Positions 49,192 to 58,357 of a DNA stretch of 64,000 bases are shown in pieces (within the stretch, counting starts at the first letter, position 1; every line of letters begins with the position of its first letter). The DNA is from an archaeon (GTDB lineage Archaea > Thermoproteota > Thermoprotei_A > Marsarchaeales > Marsarchaeaceae). A program made the translations under genes and the position numbers. The notes under the pieces were generated by a model. It did not search any database. It was not told the origin of the DNA and worked only from the letters and a program-made list of their open reading frames with translations. The stretch lies in assembly GCA_021800035.1 (NCBI GenBank), contig JAJYZJ010000003.1, positions 1 through 64,000 on the forward strand, given 5' to 3'.

Positions 49192-50478
49192 ATGGGTGGA
49201 ATGCCCGCCAGTTCAACAAAGTACATAATTCACGCTCCTTGCGAAGTTGATGGAATCATTGACAAAAGCGACGTCATAGGAGCAATATTCGGACAGACTG
49301 AAGGCTTGTTTAACGACGAATATGACTTTCGTTCGTTACTAGAGAAGGGCCGGATCGGACGAATCATGGTAGACTTGGAAACCCACGACAACCGCAGCGT
49401 GGGTCGCATCATGATTCCTTCTAACCTCGACAGGGCGGAGACGGCTCTTATTGCCTCGATAGTTGAAAATGTTGACCGAATCGGCCCCTACGCCGCACGA
49501 ATCAGCATCGAAAACATCGAAGACACGCGGATGGAGAAGGTAAATCGCGTGATATCGAGAGCCAAGGAAATCTTGGAGGGGTGGGACCGGAAGCAGCAAA
49601 AGGTTGACGTCAAAGAAATGCTTCAGGGTCTTCTCGGGAAGGTGCGTGAGTCGTTCGTTGTGCCCTACGGACCGGAGAAACTGGACGCTGGCCCGGACGT
49701 TGATAGCTCAGAATCGATTATTTTGGTGGAAGGCAGAGCAGATGTGCTCAACCTGCTGAGATACGATTACCGGAATGCAATATCTTTGGGAGGTGCAGCC
49801 GAGCGTGTGCCAAAGTCAGTGATTGATCTATGCAGAACAAAGGAAGCGACCGTCTTCCTTGATGGCGACCGGGGAGGAGACCTCATCCTCAAGCGCCTTT
49901 TAGAGCTAGCCGAAGTCGATTTTGTGGCGAGGGCTCCGCAAGGAAAAGAAGTCGAAGAGCTCACTGGCAAGGAAATCATGAAGGCACTAGCTAACAAGGT
50001 ACCAGCTTTGGTCCAAGTTCAGCCAGAAAAGTTGCAACCGGCTCCGCAATCTCAATCTCAATCTCAACCGCAGCACTTCCCCGAACCGCGATCTCATGAG
50101 CATCCTCAAGTATACCGTGAGCATCAGCGAGAACAGGTCACGGCACAGGTCTCACAGGCAAGGGAAAAAGAACACATCCCGGTCCCCGATAAGCTCCTAG
50201 AGCTCATGAGGAGCCTAAACGGAACGCTCGAGGCGGTCGTTCTAGACTCCGACTATAATGTTCTCGCGAAGGTTCCCGTCAAGGAGATGGCTGATAAACT
50301 TCATGACCTGCAAGGCAAGTCGCCTTTCGCGGTGGTATTTGACGGCGTAATCAGTCAGCGTATATTGGACACTTCGAGCGAAAAGTCCATTCGGTACGTC
50401 GTAGGAAATAGGATGGGTAATATCGTGCGGCGACCGAGCGGAGTTGTCACGCTCACCTTCGAAGAAGCAATGGCATAA
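49192..50478 (+). CDS. dnaG: Archaeal DnaG primase-like protein
   Basis: TOPRIM SIILVEGRADVLNLLRYDYRNAISLGG...VFLDGDRGGDLI; alternative ATG 49201. Confidence 0.93.
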   Translation: MGGMPASSTKYIIHAPCEVDGIIDKSDVIGAIFGQTEGLFNDEYDFRSLLEKGRIGRIMVDLETHDNRSVGRIMIPSNLDRAETALIASIVENVDRIGPYAARISIENIEDTRMEKVNRVISRAKEILEGWDRKQQKVDVKEMLQGLLGKVRESFVVPYGPEKLDAGPDVDSSESIILVEGRADVLNLLRYDYRNAISLGGAAERVPKSVIDLCRTKEATVFLDGDRGGDLILKRLLELAEVDFVARAPQGKEVEELTGKEIMKALANKVPALVQVQPEKLQPAPQSQSQSQPQHFPEPRSHEHPQVYREHQREQVTAQVSQAREKEHIPVPDKLLELMRSLNGTLEAVVLDSDYNVLAKVPVKEMADKLHDLQGKSPFAVVFDGVISQRILDTSSEKSIRYVVGNRMGNIVRRPSGVVTLTFEEAMA

Positions 50479-50480
50479 AT

Positions 50481-51539
50481 ATGCGCGTTCTTGCGCGCGA
50501 CCCCAAAGCAGGTTCAATAACGCTTCAGGTTACTTCACCCAGCGATTTCTGGAGTTTGGAGTCGATTCTTGCGGCAGGCGATGAGGTCACTGCGAGAACG
50601 AGCAGAATGCTTCGTTCCAGAGATGGAACGGAGCGTTCAGGGAGGGTACCGACTACCTTGTCAGTGCGAGTTGAGAAAGTATCGTTCGAACCATTCACTA
50701 GCACTTTTAGAATTACGGGGAAGGTGACCAGAGACCCTGATGAGCTCGGCATTCTTGGCTCGTATCATACAGTCGTGGCCGAGATTGGCTCGGTACTCAC
50801 TATAGCAAAGACCCGTTGGCAGGAAGCCGAGCTTCAAGCACTGCTAAGAGAAGCGCCTGCTCAGACTGTTGGCGTGGTAGCTCTCGATTACGACGAAGTC
50901 GCTTTCGCTAGGGTTTGGGATTACGGAGTGGAGACTGTTGCAACATGGTCGACCGGAATTCCTGGGAAGGAGGAGCGAAAACATGAGGAGCTGGTCTCCG
51001 AGAGCCTAGAGAAGATCGCAAACGACTTGACCAAGTTTATCAGGGCCGGAGAACCGGTAGTGTTCGCTGGCCCGGGTTACCTAAAGCAAAGGTTGCTGGG
51101 CCTCGTTAAGGGTGCACTCGTAAAAAAGGGGGTGCACGTTGACGCAACACTTGTAGACACATCATATGGCGGGCAAGCAGGAGTTAAAGAGGCAGTAACC
51201 AAGCTCTTGGACAAAGGCTTTCTAGAGAAGCTCAGAGTTTCAGAAGAAACCAAGCTCATGGATAGGTTGTTTTCTGAGCTTGCATTAACGTCAGGAAGAA
51301 GGGTGGCCGTGGGTTACACAGAGGTTGAAAAGAGCGCTCGGGATGGTGCAATCCAGGAAATGCTGATATCTGAAAAGATGTTAAAGAATGACTACGACCA
51401 CGCTCATGACCTCATTTTCACAGTCGAAAAATATCGCGGTAAGGTACACATAATTTCGGAGCATCACGAAAAAGGCGAGCAGTTAGTGGGGTTGGGCGGG
51501 TATGCCGCCTTCCTAAGGTATGCCGTGACAGCCCGCTAG
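50481..51539 (+). CDS. pelA: Pelota (mRNA surveillance)
   Basis: ITLQVTSPSDFWSLESILAAGDEVTARTSR...FAGPGYLKQRLLGLVKG...VDTSYGGQAGVKE. Confidence 0.95.
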   Translation: MRVLARDPKAGSITLQVTSPSDFWSLESILAAGDEVTARTSRMLRSRDGTERSGRVPTTLSVRVEKVSFEPFTSTFRITGKVTRDPDELGILGSYHTVVAEIGSVLTIAKTRWQEAELQALLREAPAQTVGVVALDYDEVAFARVWDYGVETVATWSTGIPGKEERKHEELVSESLEKIANDLTKFIRAGEPVVFAGPGYLKQRLLGLVKGALVKKGVHVDATLVDTSYGGQAGVKEAVTKLLDKGFLEKLRVSEETKLMDRLFSELALTSGRRVAVGYTEVEKSARDGAIQEMLISEKMLKNDYDHAHDLIFTVEKYRGKVHIISEHHEKGEQLVGLGGYAAFLRYAVTAR

Positions 51540-52414
51540 AGTCTTTCATAGACCGGATTCTTGTATGTCGGAGCGAACCTGATGAGCTCCCCCTTCTCCG
51601 CTCTGAGGACCGTGCCATCATCCAGCAATTCACCCCTTATTCTTTTCGCCGCGAAGGATGATACCAGCCTGTTTCTATACTGGATAAGATATTTGGAACG
51701 AACAGTGCAGTAGTGTACAGGGATAATTTCCCTAAGTTCCGACATGAGCTCCAGAATTCTCTTGTCGGGGTAGGAGAGGATTGCGGAGTTACTTCCCTGA
51801 AGGGTAAGACCTGCTGCGGCGAAGGAGTTTTCTTCATTCACTTCATACTCGTCTAGTATCATGAACTGGGCCCCTGCTCTTTTCGCTTTCTTTGCTTCCG
51901 CACGAAGGTCAACGCCCTCAAGCGCAGGTATTTCGACACCCACTCTCCATGGGTATTGTGACGCCACTTCTATTGAGCGTTCTACTCCCGGCGCTGCAAT
52001 TATGTGAAATCTTATCTCGTCAAGGCCCGACTCATAGAGTTCTCGAGCTACCCTCTCACTCAAATTCGGGAATCCGCTGTACAAGTGTATATGGTGAGAC
52101 TTTCCGAATTTCTCTTTGAGCGCTCTAACGTATTCTGCGACACGTTTCGGCACTACCAATGGCTCGCCGCCTGTAACTGCTGTACCAACCGCCCCAGACT
52201 CTTCAGCTTCTAAGATAGCGTCCTCTACACACAGCACTGGTCTTTCGTTTGCGTACATCTTATCGGTCCACATCTTTGAGGCGCTCACTGGGCAATAGTA
52301 ACATTTGTTGGGACAAAGCCCCGTAATGAAGAGGGTCATCTTATGTCCCATAAGGCAGAGTGCACAGCCGTCTGCGAGCGCACCCGTAGACACATTCAAT
52401 CCCTTTTCTATCAT
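51536..52414 (-). CDS. Radical SAM protein
   Basis: FITGLCPNKCYYCPVSASKMWTDKMYANE; ATGA overlap with upstream TM gene supports start at 52414. Confidence 0.85.
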   Translation of the reverse strand: MIEKGLNVSTGALADGCALCLMGHKMTLFITGLCPNKCYYCPVSASKMWTDKMYANERPVLCVEDAILEAEESGAVGTAVTGGEPLVVPKRVAEYVRALKEKFGKSHHIHLYSGFPNLSERVARELYESGLDEIRFHIIAAPGVERSIEVASQYPWRVGVEIPALEGVDLRAEAKKAKRAGAQFMILDEYEVNEENSFAAAGLTLQGSNSAILSYPDKRILELMSELREIIPVHYCTVRSKYLIQYRNRLVSSFAAKRIRGELLDDGTVLRAEKGELIRFAPTYKNPVYERL

Positions 52415-52650
52415 CCAGCGACAAGTGCGACTAACCAGATTATTAGTGCACCGAGTACGAGCCTCTTCCCCATTCTTCTCTCCAGCCCGGAGAACCAGAG
52501 CACGATACCAATAAGAAGCATAAAGATTGATATTGGTTCGAGCACGCTGATAGTAGCTTTGAGAAGCAATCCCAGAGTCCATGTTATGAATGAGGTGACC
52601 TGGTTCACTACCGACTGCAGAATGGACTCTGCTGAGCTCGCTATGCTCAT
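52411..52650 (-). CDS. Small two-TM protein upstream of the radical SAM gene
   Basis: ISIFMLLIGIVLWFSGLERRMGKRLVLGALIIWLVALVAG. Confidence 0.7.
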   Translation of the reverse strand: MSIASSAESILQSVVNQVTSFITWTLGLLLKATISVLEPISIFMLLIGIVLWFSGLERRMGKRLVLGALIIWLVALVAG

Positions 52651-52862
52651 TACGCACTTCTCCGCATCAGACCTTAATGCTATCTGGATTCATATGTACG
52701 AATGAGACAAGCATCGAATGCCCGGGATCAGTGACGTTGGTGTTCGGGGTTTGTCACTAATCGACAACCGCGCCTCTCATTTTTACTAGTGCTAAATCTC
52801 TGTAGCCGGGCATCACAACCTTAATGCAACGCTGAGAACACGATCGCTACTGAGACAGGTTA

Positions 52863-53837
52863 ATGTGTGCTGAGCGACTTTGTTCGGATTGTGAGTCGAG
52901 GCAAGCGGTATATTTCGACTCAACTTCAGGCTTACGTTATTGTGCCTCGTGCTTTGTTCATAAGGTCTACAGGGGCGCTCTCAGAAACATCAAGAACGAG
53001 CATATGATAGAAAGAGGTGACAACGTTATGCTTGCGCTTTCTGGGGGCAAAGATAGCGTCGTTCTTGCCGATATCATGGCAAAGCTCGCAAAGCGTTTCA
53101 ATGGGATAACACTCTCGGCAGTGACCATAGATGAGGGGGTAACTGTCGCCGGGGGGGCATATCGGCAGGAGGCTGCGCGAATAGCAAGGGATGTCTGTGA
53201 TAAGCTCTCTATTCCCCACCGTCAATTCAGTTATCAGGAGCTTTTTGGTGCCAGCTTAGGAAGCTACCTCGAAACCTCTTCTTACAAGGGTTCGGCATGC
53301 GGGATATGTGGCGTGCTCCGACGTCGTGCTTTGAACATAGCAGCAAAGGAGCTAGGCGCGACAAAAATAGCAACTGGGCACAACAAGGACGACGAGGCAC
53401 AGACCATGTTAATGAACCTCTTTCGAGGCGACCTCGACCGCATACTGAGAAACGCTACTACAACTGCGGGTTTTGTGCCAAGAATTAAGCCCTTGAGAAA
53501 AACGTCAGAAAGAGAAATCGCAATGTATGCTTACCTCCAAGGCTTCCAGTTTCAGAGTGTTGAATGTCCGTATTCGCATGACACAACTCGCGACAAGGTG
53601 CGTGGTATTCTTGAGACCGCGAGTGAGTTTGCAAGCGGAACCAGTGACGCGCTTCTTAACTTACAGGAAAAGCTGGCTGAACTATTCGGAGAAAGGCAAG
53701 GTAATATGAGGCCTTGCGTTCGCTGTGGGGAGCCGACTTCTCCAAAGAGAACAACTTGTAAGGCCTGTGAATTTGAGTTGGAGAGGAATATCCATAGCGC
53801 ACTGCCGGAAGAGTCAAGAAACCCGAGTTTGTCATAG
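52863..53837 (+). CDS. ncsA: tRNA 2-thiolation enzyme, NcsA/CTU1 (TtuA) family
   Basis: CSDCESRQAVYFDSTSGLRYCASCF; MLALSGGKDSVVLADIM; ATGHNKDDEAQTMLMNLFRGD; C-terminal CVRCGEPTSPKRTTCKAC. Confidence 0.92.
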   Translation: MCAERLCSDCESRQAVYFDSTSGLRYCASCFVHKVYRGALRNIKNEHMIERGDNVMLALSGGKDSVVLADIMAKLAKRFNGITLSAVTIDEGVTVAGGAYRQEAARIARDVCDKLSIPHRQFSYQELFGASLGSYLETSSYKGSACGICGVLRRRALNIAAKELGATKIATGHNKDDEAQTMLMNLFRGDLDRILRNATTTAGFVPRIKPLRKTSEREIAMYAYLQGFQFQSVECPYSHDTTRDKVRGILETASEFASGTSDALLNLQEKLAELFGERQGNMRPCVRCGEPTSPKRTTCKACEFELERNIHSALPEESRNPSLS

Positions 53838-53959
53838 ATTTACAGCCGTTCACGATAAGCTCTCCCTTGCTGACTGGCGACGTTGGCCCGAGCACAATCT
53901 TTCAATGGCTACTTGTGGTCCGACAGGCGGGTCATAACAAATAAGTTGAACCGCGCTCA

Positions 53960-54235
53960 GGATTCGACGGGTAGGGTAGAGGGGCTCGTCCTCCCTCCAA
54001 GTTCGAAATGGACGCTATGCGAATACCAGTAACCCCCTAGCTGTGCCAGTCGATGGTCACGCCTTACAATCATGTCGATGCAGCCCATGGTCGAGGGGCG
54101 TATGGGAGCCGTCGCACCGCTCGTAGGGGCGGCCGCGCGGAATTGCAGAGGGGATCGAGTCAGGCCCGGGAGGGAGCAGCTTTACCTCTGACCATGCGCG
54201 TTCCCGATCTGGAAGGGCAAAGGATAAAGGATTGT
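53960..54235 (+). ncRNA. SRP RNA (7S), approximate ends
   Basis: Helix-8 signature GTCAGGCCCGGGAGGGAGCAGCTTTACCTCTGAC at 54160-54193; 5' ggggctcgtcctcc and tgcgaataccagtaacc; A/T-rich box 'aaataag' ~53939. Confidence 0.85.
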
Positions 54236-54276
54236 GTAGTCGTAGCCAGAGCTTGGTGCGTCTAGGAGGGGCCACT

Positions 54277-54361
54277 GCTGGGGTCTCCTAGCATGGTAGG
54301 GAGAGGGCTTGCTAAGCCCTTGGTCCTTGCGGCCGCGCGGGTTCAAATCCCGCCCCCAGCG
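54277..54361 (+). tRNA. tRNA-Ser (GCT)
   Basis: GCTGGGG...AGGGCTTGCTAAGCCCT...long variable arm...GGGTTCAAATCCC..CCCCAGCG. Confidence 0.95.
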
Positions 54362-54469
54362 TTCCGATTTTGATGCCTACAGCATATTCGTAACGCGTCC
54401 CATGTGTACCCGAATCGATTCTCCAAGTAAAGCTTATACCAAGAAATTCCTCTCATTTGTACTCGCTCA

Positions 54470-54955
54470 ATGTCTACCGCATTTCAAGACGAGGTTACGT
54501 TAAAACTTGTTTACCATCAAAAATTGATTGCTAATCTGGCATCCAGACTTAAGACCGAGTTCACCGAAATAAAACCCCCGGCATGGTCTGCTTTCGTTAA
54601 GACCAAACCCGCAGGTCTTGAGCCCCCAAAATCAAAGGAGTGGTGGTACATTCGCGCTGCTTCTCTGATGAGGAAGATGGCTCTTCGTGGTGCAATGGGA
54701 GTTAAGGATTTCAGGCTCGAATATGGCGGAAAGCGAATGTCCAAGTCGAGACCTGAAAGATTTCGCATGGCGTCGGGAGGGCACATAAGGAGAATTCTAA
54801 GGCAGTTAGAGAATGCCAAGTTGGTCCAAAAGTCCCCGCATGGGGGGAGGTCTCTTACAAAGCGCGGTCGCGAACTTGTTCTTTCAGTTGCCCAGGACGA
54901 ACTTTCGAAAAGTGAGCACGGCCAGGCCCACATAAGGGCGTACACAAGTGTGTGA
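54470..54955 (+). CDS. rps19e: Ribosomal protein S19e
   Basis: PPAWSAFVKTKPAGLEPPKSKEWWYIRAASLMRKMALRGAMGVKDFRLEYGGKR. Confidence 0.93.
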   Translation: MSTAFQDEVTLKLVYHQKLIANLASRLKTEFTEIKPPAWSAFVKTKPAGLEPPKSKEWWYIRAASLMRKMALRGAMGVKDFRLEYGGKRMSKSRPERFRMASGGHIRRILRQLENAKLVQKSPHGGRSLTKRGRELVLSVAQDELSKSEHGQAHIRAYTSV

Positions 54956-54958
54956 GAT

Positions 54959-55330
54959 ATGAGCGAATACTCTTCAGATTATGACCCTGAGTTAGAGGAG
55001 CTCAAACGCAGAGAACTTGCTAGAGCTCAGCAACGAGTTTCATCTCAAGACATTCAGGAGCGTAACGCCGCAGCCGAAGCTGAAGAGGCAAGGAGGCAGG
55101 CAATTCTCAGACAGGCGCTGACGCGTGAGGCGAGACAACGTTTACAGACTGTTAAGATGGTCAAGCCAAACGTTGCGAGAATGCTAGAGGACCAGATAAT
55201 TGCGGTATATCAGAGCGGAAAGCTAGACAGACCCATAACTGACAGCGCTCTCAAGCAGCTGCTTTATAGAATCTCTTCAACAAGCTCAAGAGAGACCAGC
55301 ATCACAATCCGCAGAAAGGGAGAAGTGTGA
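54959..55330 (+). CDS. PDCD5-family DNA-binding protein
   Basis: DPELEELKRRELARAQQR...QILRQALTREARQRLQTVKMVKPNVARMLEDQIIAVYQSGKL. Confidence 0.88.
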   Translation: MSEYSSDYDPELEELKRRELARAQQRVSSQDIQERNAAAEAEEARRQAILRQALTREARQRLQTVKMVKPNVARMLEDQIIAVYQSGKLDRPITDSALKQLLYRISSTSSRETSITIRRKGEV

Positions 55331-55334
55331 AAAC

Positions 55335-55493
55335 TTGGGAGTCAATAAGCCGAGAGGACGAAAGAAGAGAATTGGACACGCCTTGAACAAAAATTCCAAC
55401 GTGCCAGTTTGGATAACGGCAAAGACGGGTGGGAAGCTTAGGCGCAACGAAAAGAGCAGGAACTTTAGGCGAGGGGGCCGCCTGAAGGTCTGA
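55335..55493 (+). CDS. rpl39e: Ribosomal protein L39e (not in the ORF track, <60 aa)
   Basis: LGVNKPRGRKKRIGHALNKNSNVPVWITAKTGGKLRRNEKSRNFRRGGRLKV; TTG start. Confidence 0.9.
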   Translation: MGVNKPRGRKKRIGHALNKNSNVPVWITAKTGGKLRRNEKSRNFRRGGRLKV

Positions 55494-55495
55494 TA

Positions 55496-55993
55496 ATGAA
55501 AGTTGAGGGATGGAAAATGAAAAATCTGAATTATCTCTCGGCAAATTATTCAGAGGTAACGGCTTCAGAGAGTGAGGGTGAAACGGACGCAACAGAGTTG
55601 TCTCAGAAGGTTGCACCCGCCGAGAAGGAGGAACCTGTACCAGAGGAAGCAGGTAAAGCCGAGCAAGAGGAGAAAAGACCTGAGGAAAAGCCAGAAGAGG
55701 CACCAGAAGAAAAAATAGAATTCACGAGCGAAAGGGATTATATCGTTCCACTTTCTAGTGTCTACTGGCTGGGTCGCTCTAAGAGGGCGAAGAGAGCCGT
55801 CAACGTCCTGAGGCGCTTCGTTGTTAAACACATGAAGGCAGAGGACGTATACATCGATCAGAAAGTCAACGAGGCAATTTGGTCAAGAAGCATAGAAAAA
55901 CCACCTCGTAAAATCGCGATACACGTGGGCATCACCAAGGAGAAGAAGGCCTACATCTATCCCGGAAAATTACACAGTGAAAGCACTGCTTGA
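55496..55993 (+). CDS. rpl31e: Ribosomal protein L31e with long acidic N-terminal extension
   Basis: YIVPLSSVYWLGRSKRAKRAVNVLRRFVVKHMKAEDVYIDQKVNEAIWSRSIEKPPRKIAIHV. Confidence 0.9.
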   Translation: MKVEGWKMKNLNYLSANYSEVTASESEGETDATELSQKVAPAEKEEPVPEEAGKAEQEEKRPEEKPEEAPEEKIEFTSERDYIVPLSSVYWLGRSKRAKRAVNVLRRFVVKHMKAEDVYIDQKVNEAIWSRSIEKPPRKIAIHVGITKEKKAYIYPGKLHSESTA

Positions 55994-56655
55994 CGGTAGA
56001 ACGATTGAAGATTTTCAATACCGAATCAATCGGAATTTTTGCGCTTGCTACAGATAAGTATGTTTTCGTGCCGCTAAACTCGCAGGAGAGTTCAAAGAGG
56101 CTGATAAGGGAAAAGACCGGAACCGAGGTAGTTGAGCTTGGAATAGGTGGGATAAGTGCGGTGGGTGCCATGGTAGCCGCAAACAACAATGGGGTGATGT
56201 TGCCCTATAACGCCGATGATGAAGACGTTCTAAACCTGAAGCACCGAGGATTCAACGTGATTCGCTCTAGGTCCAAATATAACGCATTGGGGAATCTCCT
56301 TGCGGTGAATTCACGGGTGGGTTTTGCGTCTCCAATTCTTAGTGATGCTTTTTTGGATGCGGCTGAGGACATCCTCGGAGTGGAGTTATTCAGGGTGACA
56401 ATAGGGGGGCTGAATACAATCGGTTCTGCCTTGGTTCTTACCGACAAGGGATTTGCTTGCCACCCTGAGACATCTGAAGAAGAGTTAGAGCTCGTCCGAG
56501 CGCGTACGCGACTGGATGGAGCAAGAGTGACAGTGAATGGCGGATACCCCTACATTAGGAGCGGCATGATCTCAAACAGTTCATCTGTCCTGGTCGGATA
56601 TGCGACGACAGGCATAGAAATGGCAGAAATAGAAAACGCGTTGGGCATTGCCTGA
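55990..56655 (+). CDS. eif6: Translation initiation factor aIF6
   Basis: FNTESIGIFALATDKYVFVPLN...SAVGAMVAANNNGVMLPYNADDEDV. Confidence 0.95.
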   Translation: MTVERLKIFNTESIGIFALATDKYVFVPLNSQESSKRLIREKTGTEVVELGIGGISAVGAMVAANNNGVMLPYNADDEDVLNLKHRGFNVIRSRSKYNALGNLLAVNSRVGFASPILSDAFLDAAEDILGVELFRVTIGGLNTIGSALVLTDKGFACHPETSEEELELVRARTRLDGARVTVNGGYPYIRSGMISNSSSVLVGYATTGIEMAEIENALGIA

Positions 56656-56718
56656 ATCCTCGCCGAATTGTTCGAGCTACGCTCAAATAATGGTACCTGA
56701 CCTAACCTCAGAAGTTGA

Positions 56719-56973
56719 ATGTGTTCTTCGCAGGTCCCGCTTAAAGTATACAAGGCGCGGGGGGAAATGCGACGCGTGCTAGATTGGCAGCCTTTTACAA
56801 AGTTCGTTTTGGCGCATAGCGAACATGACGCTAGGGAAAGAATATTTTCGCTAATGGGAAGCAAACACAGGCTGAGGAGGCATCAGATAAAAGTTGAGAG
56901 TGTGTCTTTGATTACCGACCGGGAAGAAGTAGATGATGCAGTTGTGCGACAGTATATGGCTCAAAGTGGGTGA
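56719..56973 (+). CDS. rplX: Ribosomal protein LX (L18Ae/L20a)
   Basis: FTKFVLAHSEHDARERIFSLMGSKHRLRRHQIKVESVSLI. Confidence 0.85.
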   Translation: MCSSQVPLKVYKARGEMRRVLDWQPFTKFVLAHSEHDARERIFSLMGSKHRLRRHQIKVESVSLITDREEVDDAVVRQYMAQSG

Positions 56974-57425
56974 GCCATATGTCTGAAAGCACCAATCCGG
57001 AGAGCAAATACGGCCTGCTTCAAAAACTTCTTGGGGACTATGAATACTTAGGATTGGTCGCACAAACGATCGAAGAGCAGCTTCGGCTGGTTGAAGCGGC
57101 CCAAACTGAGATGCTCACCACTATTGGTTCAGTGCGAGAACTCGTCGAGAAGGGAAAAAACAGAGAGACATTCGTACCTTTGGGTAGCGGCGTGATGGTT
57201 CCGATGAGCGTCCACTCACCAGAAAAGATGCTCGTGCTTCTGGGAGAAAACGTTTACGCAAAGCTCTCTGTAGACAAGGTCGAAGAATACCTGAGTGCCA
57301 GGGTAAAGCTACTCGGCGAGCGAACTAACGAACTTGTAAGAGACTACTCAACTACACTTCAGCGAATCCAGCTTCTTCAGCCCAAGATTAACAGACTGGC
57401 TCAAGAACTGCAAGTTGGCGGGTAG
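56970..57425 (+). CDS. pfdA: Prefoldin alpha subunit
   Basis: FVPLGSGVMVPMSVHSPEKMLVLLGENVYAKLSVDKVEEYL with flanking coiled coils. Confidence 0.88.
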   Translation: MSHMSESTNPESKYGLLQKLLGDYEYLGLVAQTIEEQLRLVEAAQTEMLTTIGSVRELVEKGKNRETFVPLGSGVMVPMSVHSPEKMLVLLGENVYAKLSVDKVEEYLSARVKLLGERTNELVRDYSTTLQRIQLLQPKINRLAQELQVGG

Positions 57426-57430
57426 CATGC

Positions 57431-58333
57431 TTGTTTGAGTCCTTAAAGAAGGCATTCGCTTCAGTCACTCAGGCAGTATCTTCCCGCGACCTTTCTCGTG
57501 AAGAAATAGAGAGGACACTGTCTGCGCTTCAAACCCAGCTAGTGCAGGCCGACGTTCCTTTGGAGAGCGCGGTGCAAATCTGCTCCAGTATAAGAGGGGA
57601 GCTAGAGCTTCTGAGGGTTAAGAGGCTCGAGCGCAGCGATGCGACTGTCAACGCAGCTGTTAAAATGGTCCTGATGAGGCTACTTGAGGTCACGAAAGCC
57701 CCGGACTTTGTCTCACTCGTGAATTCAAAGATTCGTGAAAGAGGGATATGTGTTCTAGTCTTTTTTGGAGTGAACGGCAGTGGCAAAACCACGACAATTG
57801 CCAAAGTTGGATCGTTGCTAAAGGATAGAGGGTTTCTGCCTATATTCGCGGCTGCGGATACTTTTCGCGCGGGCGCTATCGAGCAGTTGAAGGAGCACGC
57901 GGAGAGATTGCAGATCCCGCTAGGACAGACATCATACGGCCGCGATCCGGCCTCAGTAGGCTACACTGCCATTCAGGAGGCAAAGAATAAGGGTCGCAAT
58001 GTTGTTCTCATTGATACCGCCGGTCGGATGCAGAACGACGTGGGTCTCGTGGACCAAATGGATAAAATAGTTCGTGTTACGAAGCCCGACTATCGTTTGT
58101 TTATAGCAGACAGCTTGGTGGGTAACGATTCATTAAATCAGTTAATCACTTTTAACCAGCGGATAGGTATAGACGGTGTCATCCTGACTAAGTTAGATGC
58201 GGACGCAAGAGGTGGGGTCATACTCGCAATAGCCATGTCTGTTAAAAAACCGATTGTTCTGGTCGGTACCGGACAAAGTTACCGAGACCTGCAGAGCTTT
58301 ACTCCGGATTTCTTTCTCAGCAAATTGTTTTAA
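57431..58333 (+). CDS. ftsY: SRP receptor FtsY
   Basis: VLVFFGVNGSGKTTTIAKVGSLLKDRG...ADTFRAGAIEQLKEHAERL...VLIDTAGRMQNDVGLVDQMDKI; TTG start. Confidence 0.95.
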   Translation: MFESLKKAFASVTQAVSSRDLSREEIERTLSALQTQLVQADVPLESAVQICSSIRGELELLRVKRLERSDATVNAAVKMVLMRLLEVTKAPDFVSLVNSKIRERGICVLVFFGVNGSGKTTTIAKVGSLLKDRGFLPIFAAADTFRAGAIEQLKEHAERLQIPLGQTSYGRDPASVGYTAIQEAKNKGRNVVLIDTAGRMQNDVGLVDQMDKIVRVTKPDYRLFIADSLVGNDSLNQLITFNQRIGIDGVILTKLDADARGGVILAIAMSVKKPIVLVGTGQSYRDLQSFTPDFFLSKLF

Positions 58334-58357
58334 ACCACCATTGAGTCTCAGGCGCAT

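Noticed and set aside
50040-50080. CAATCTCAATCTCAATCTCAA short tandem repeat in dnaG
   Set aside because: Encodes a Q/S-rich flexible linker (PQSQSQSQPQ) between primase domains; ordinary low-complexity linker.
54053-54275. ORFs of 70-72 aa in the 54.0-54.3 kb region
   Set aside because: They lie inside the SRP RNA and tRNA-Ser region.
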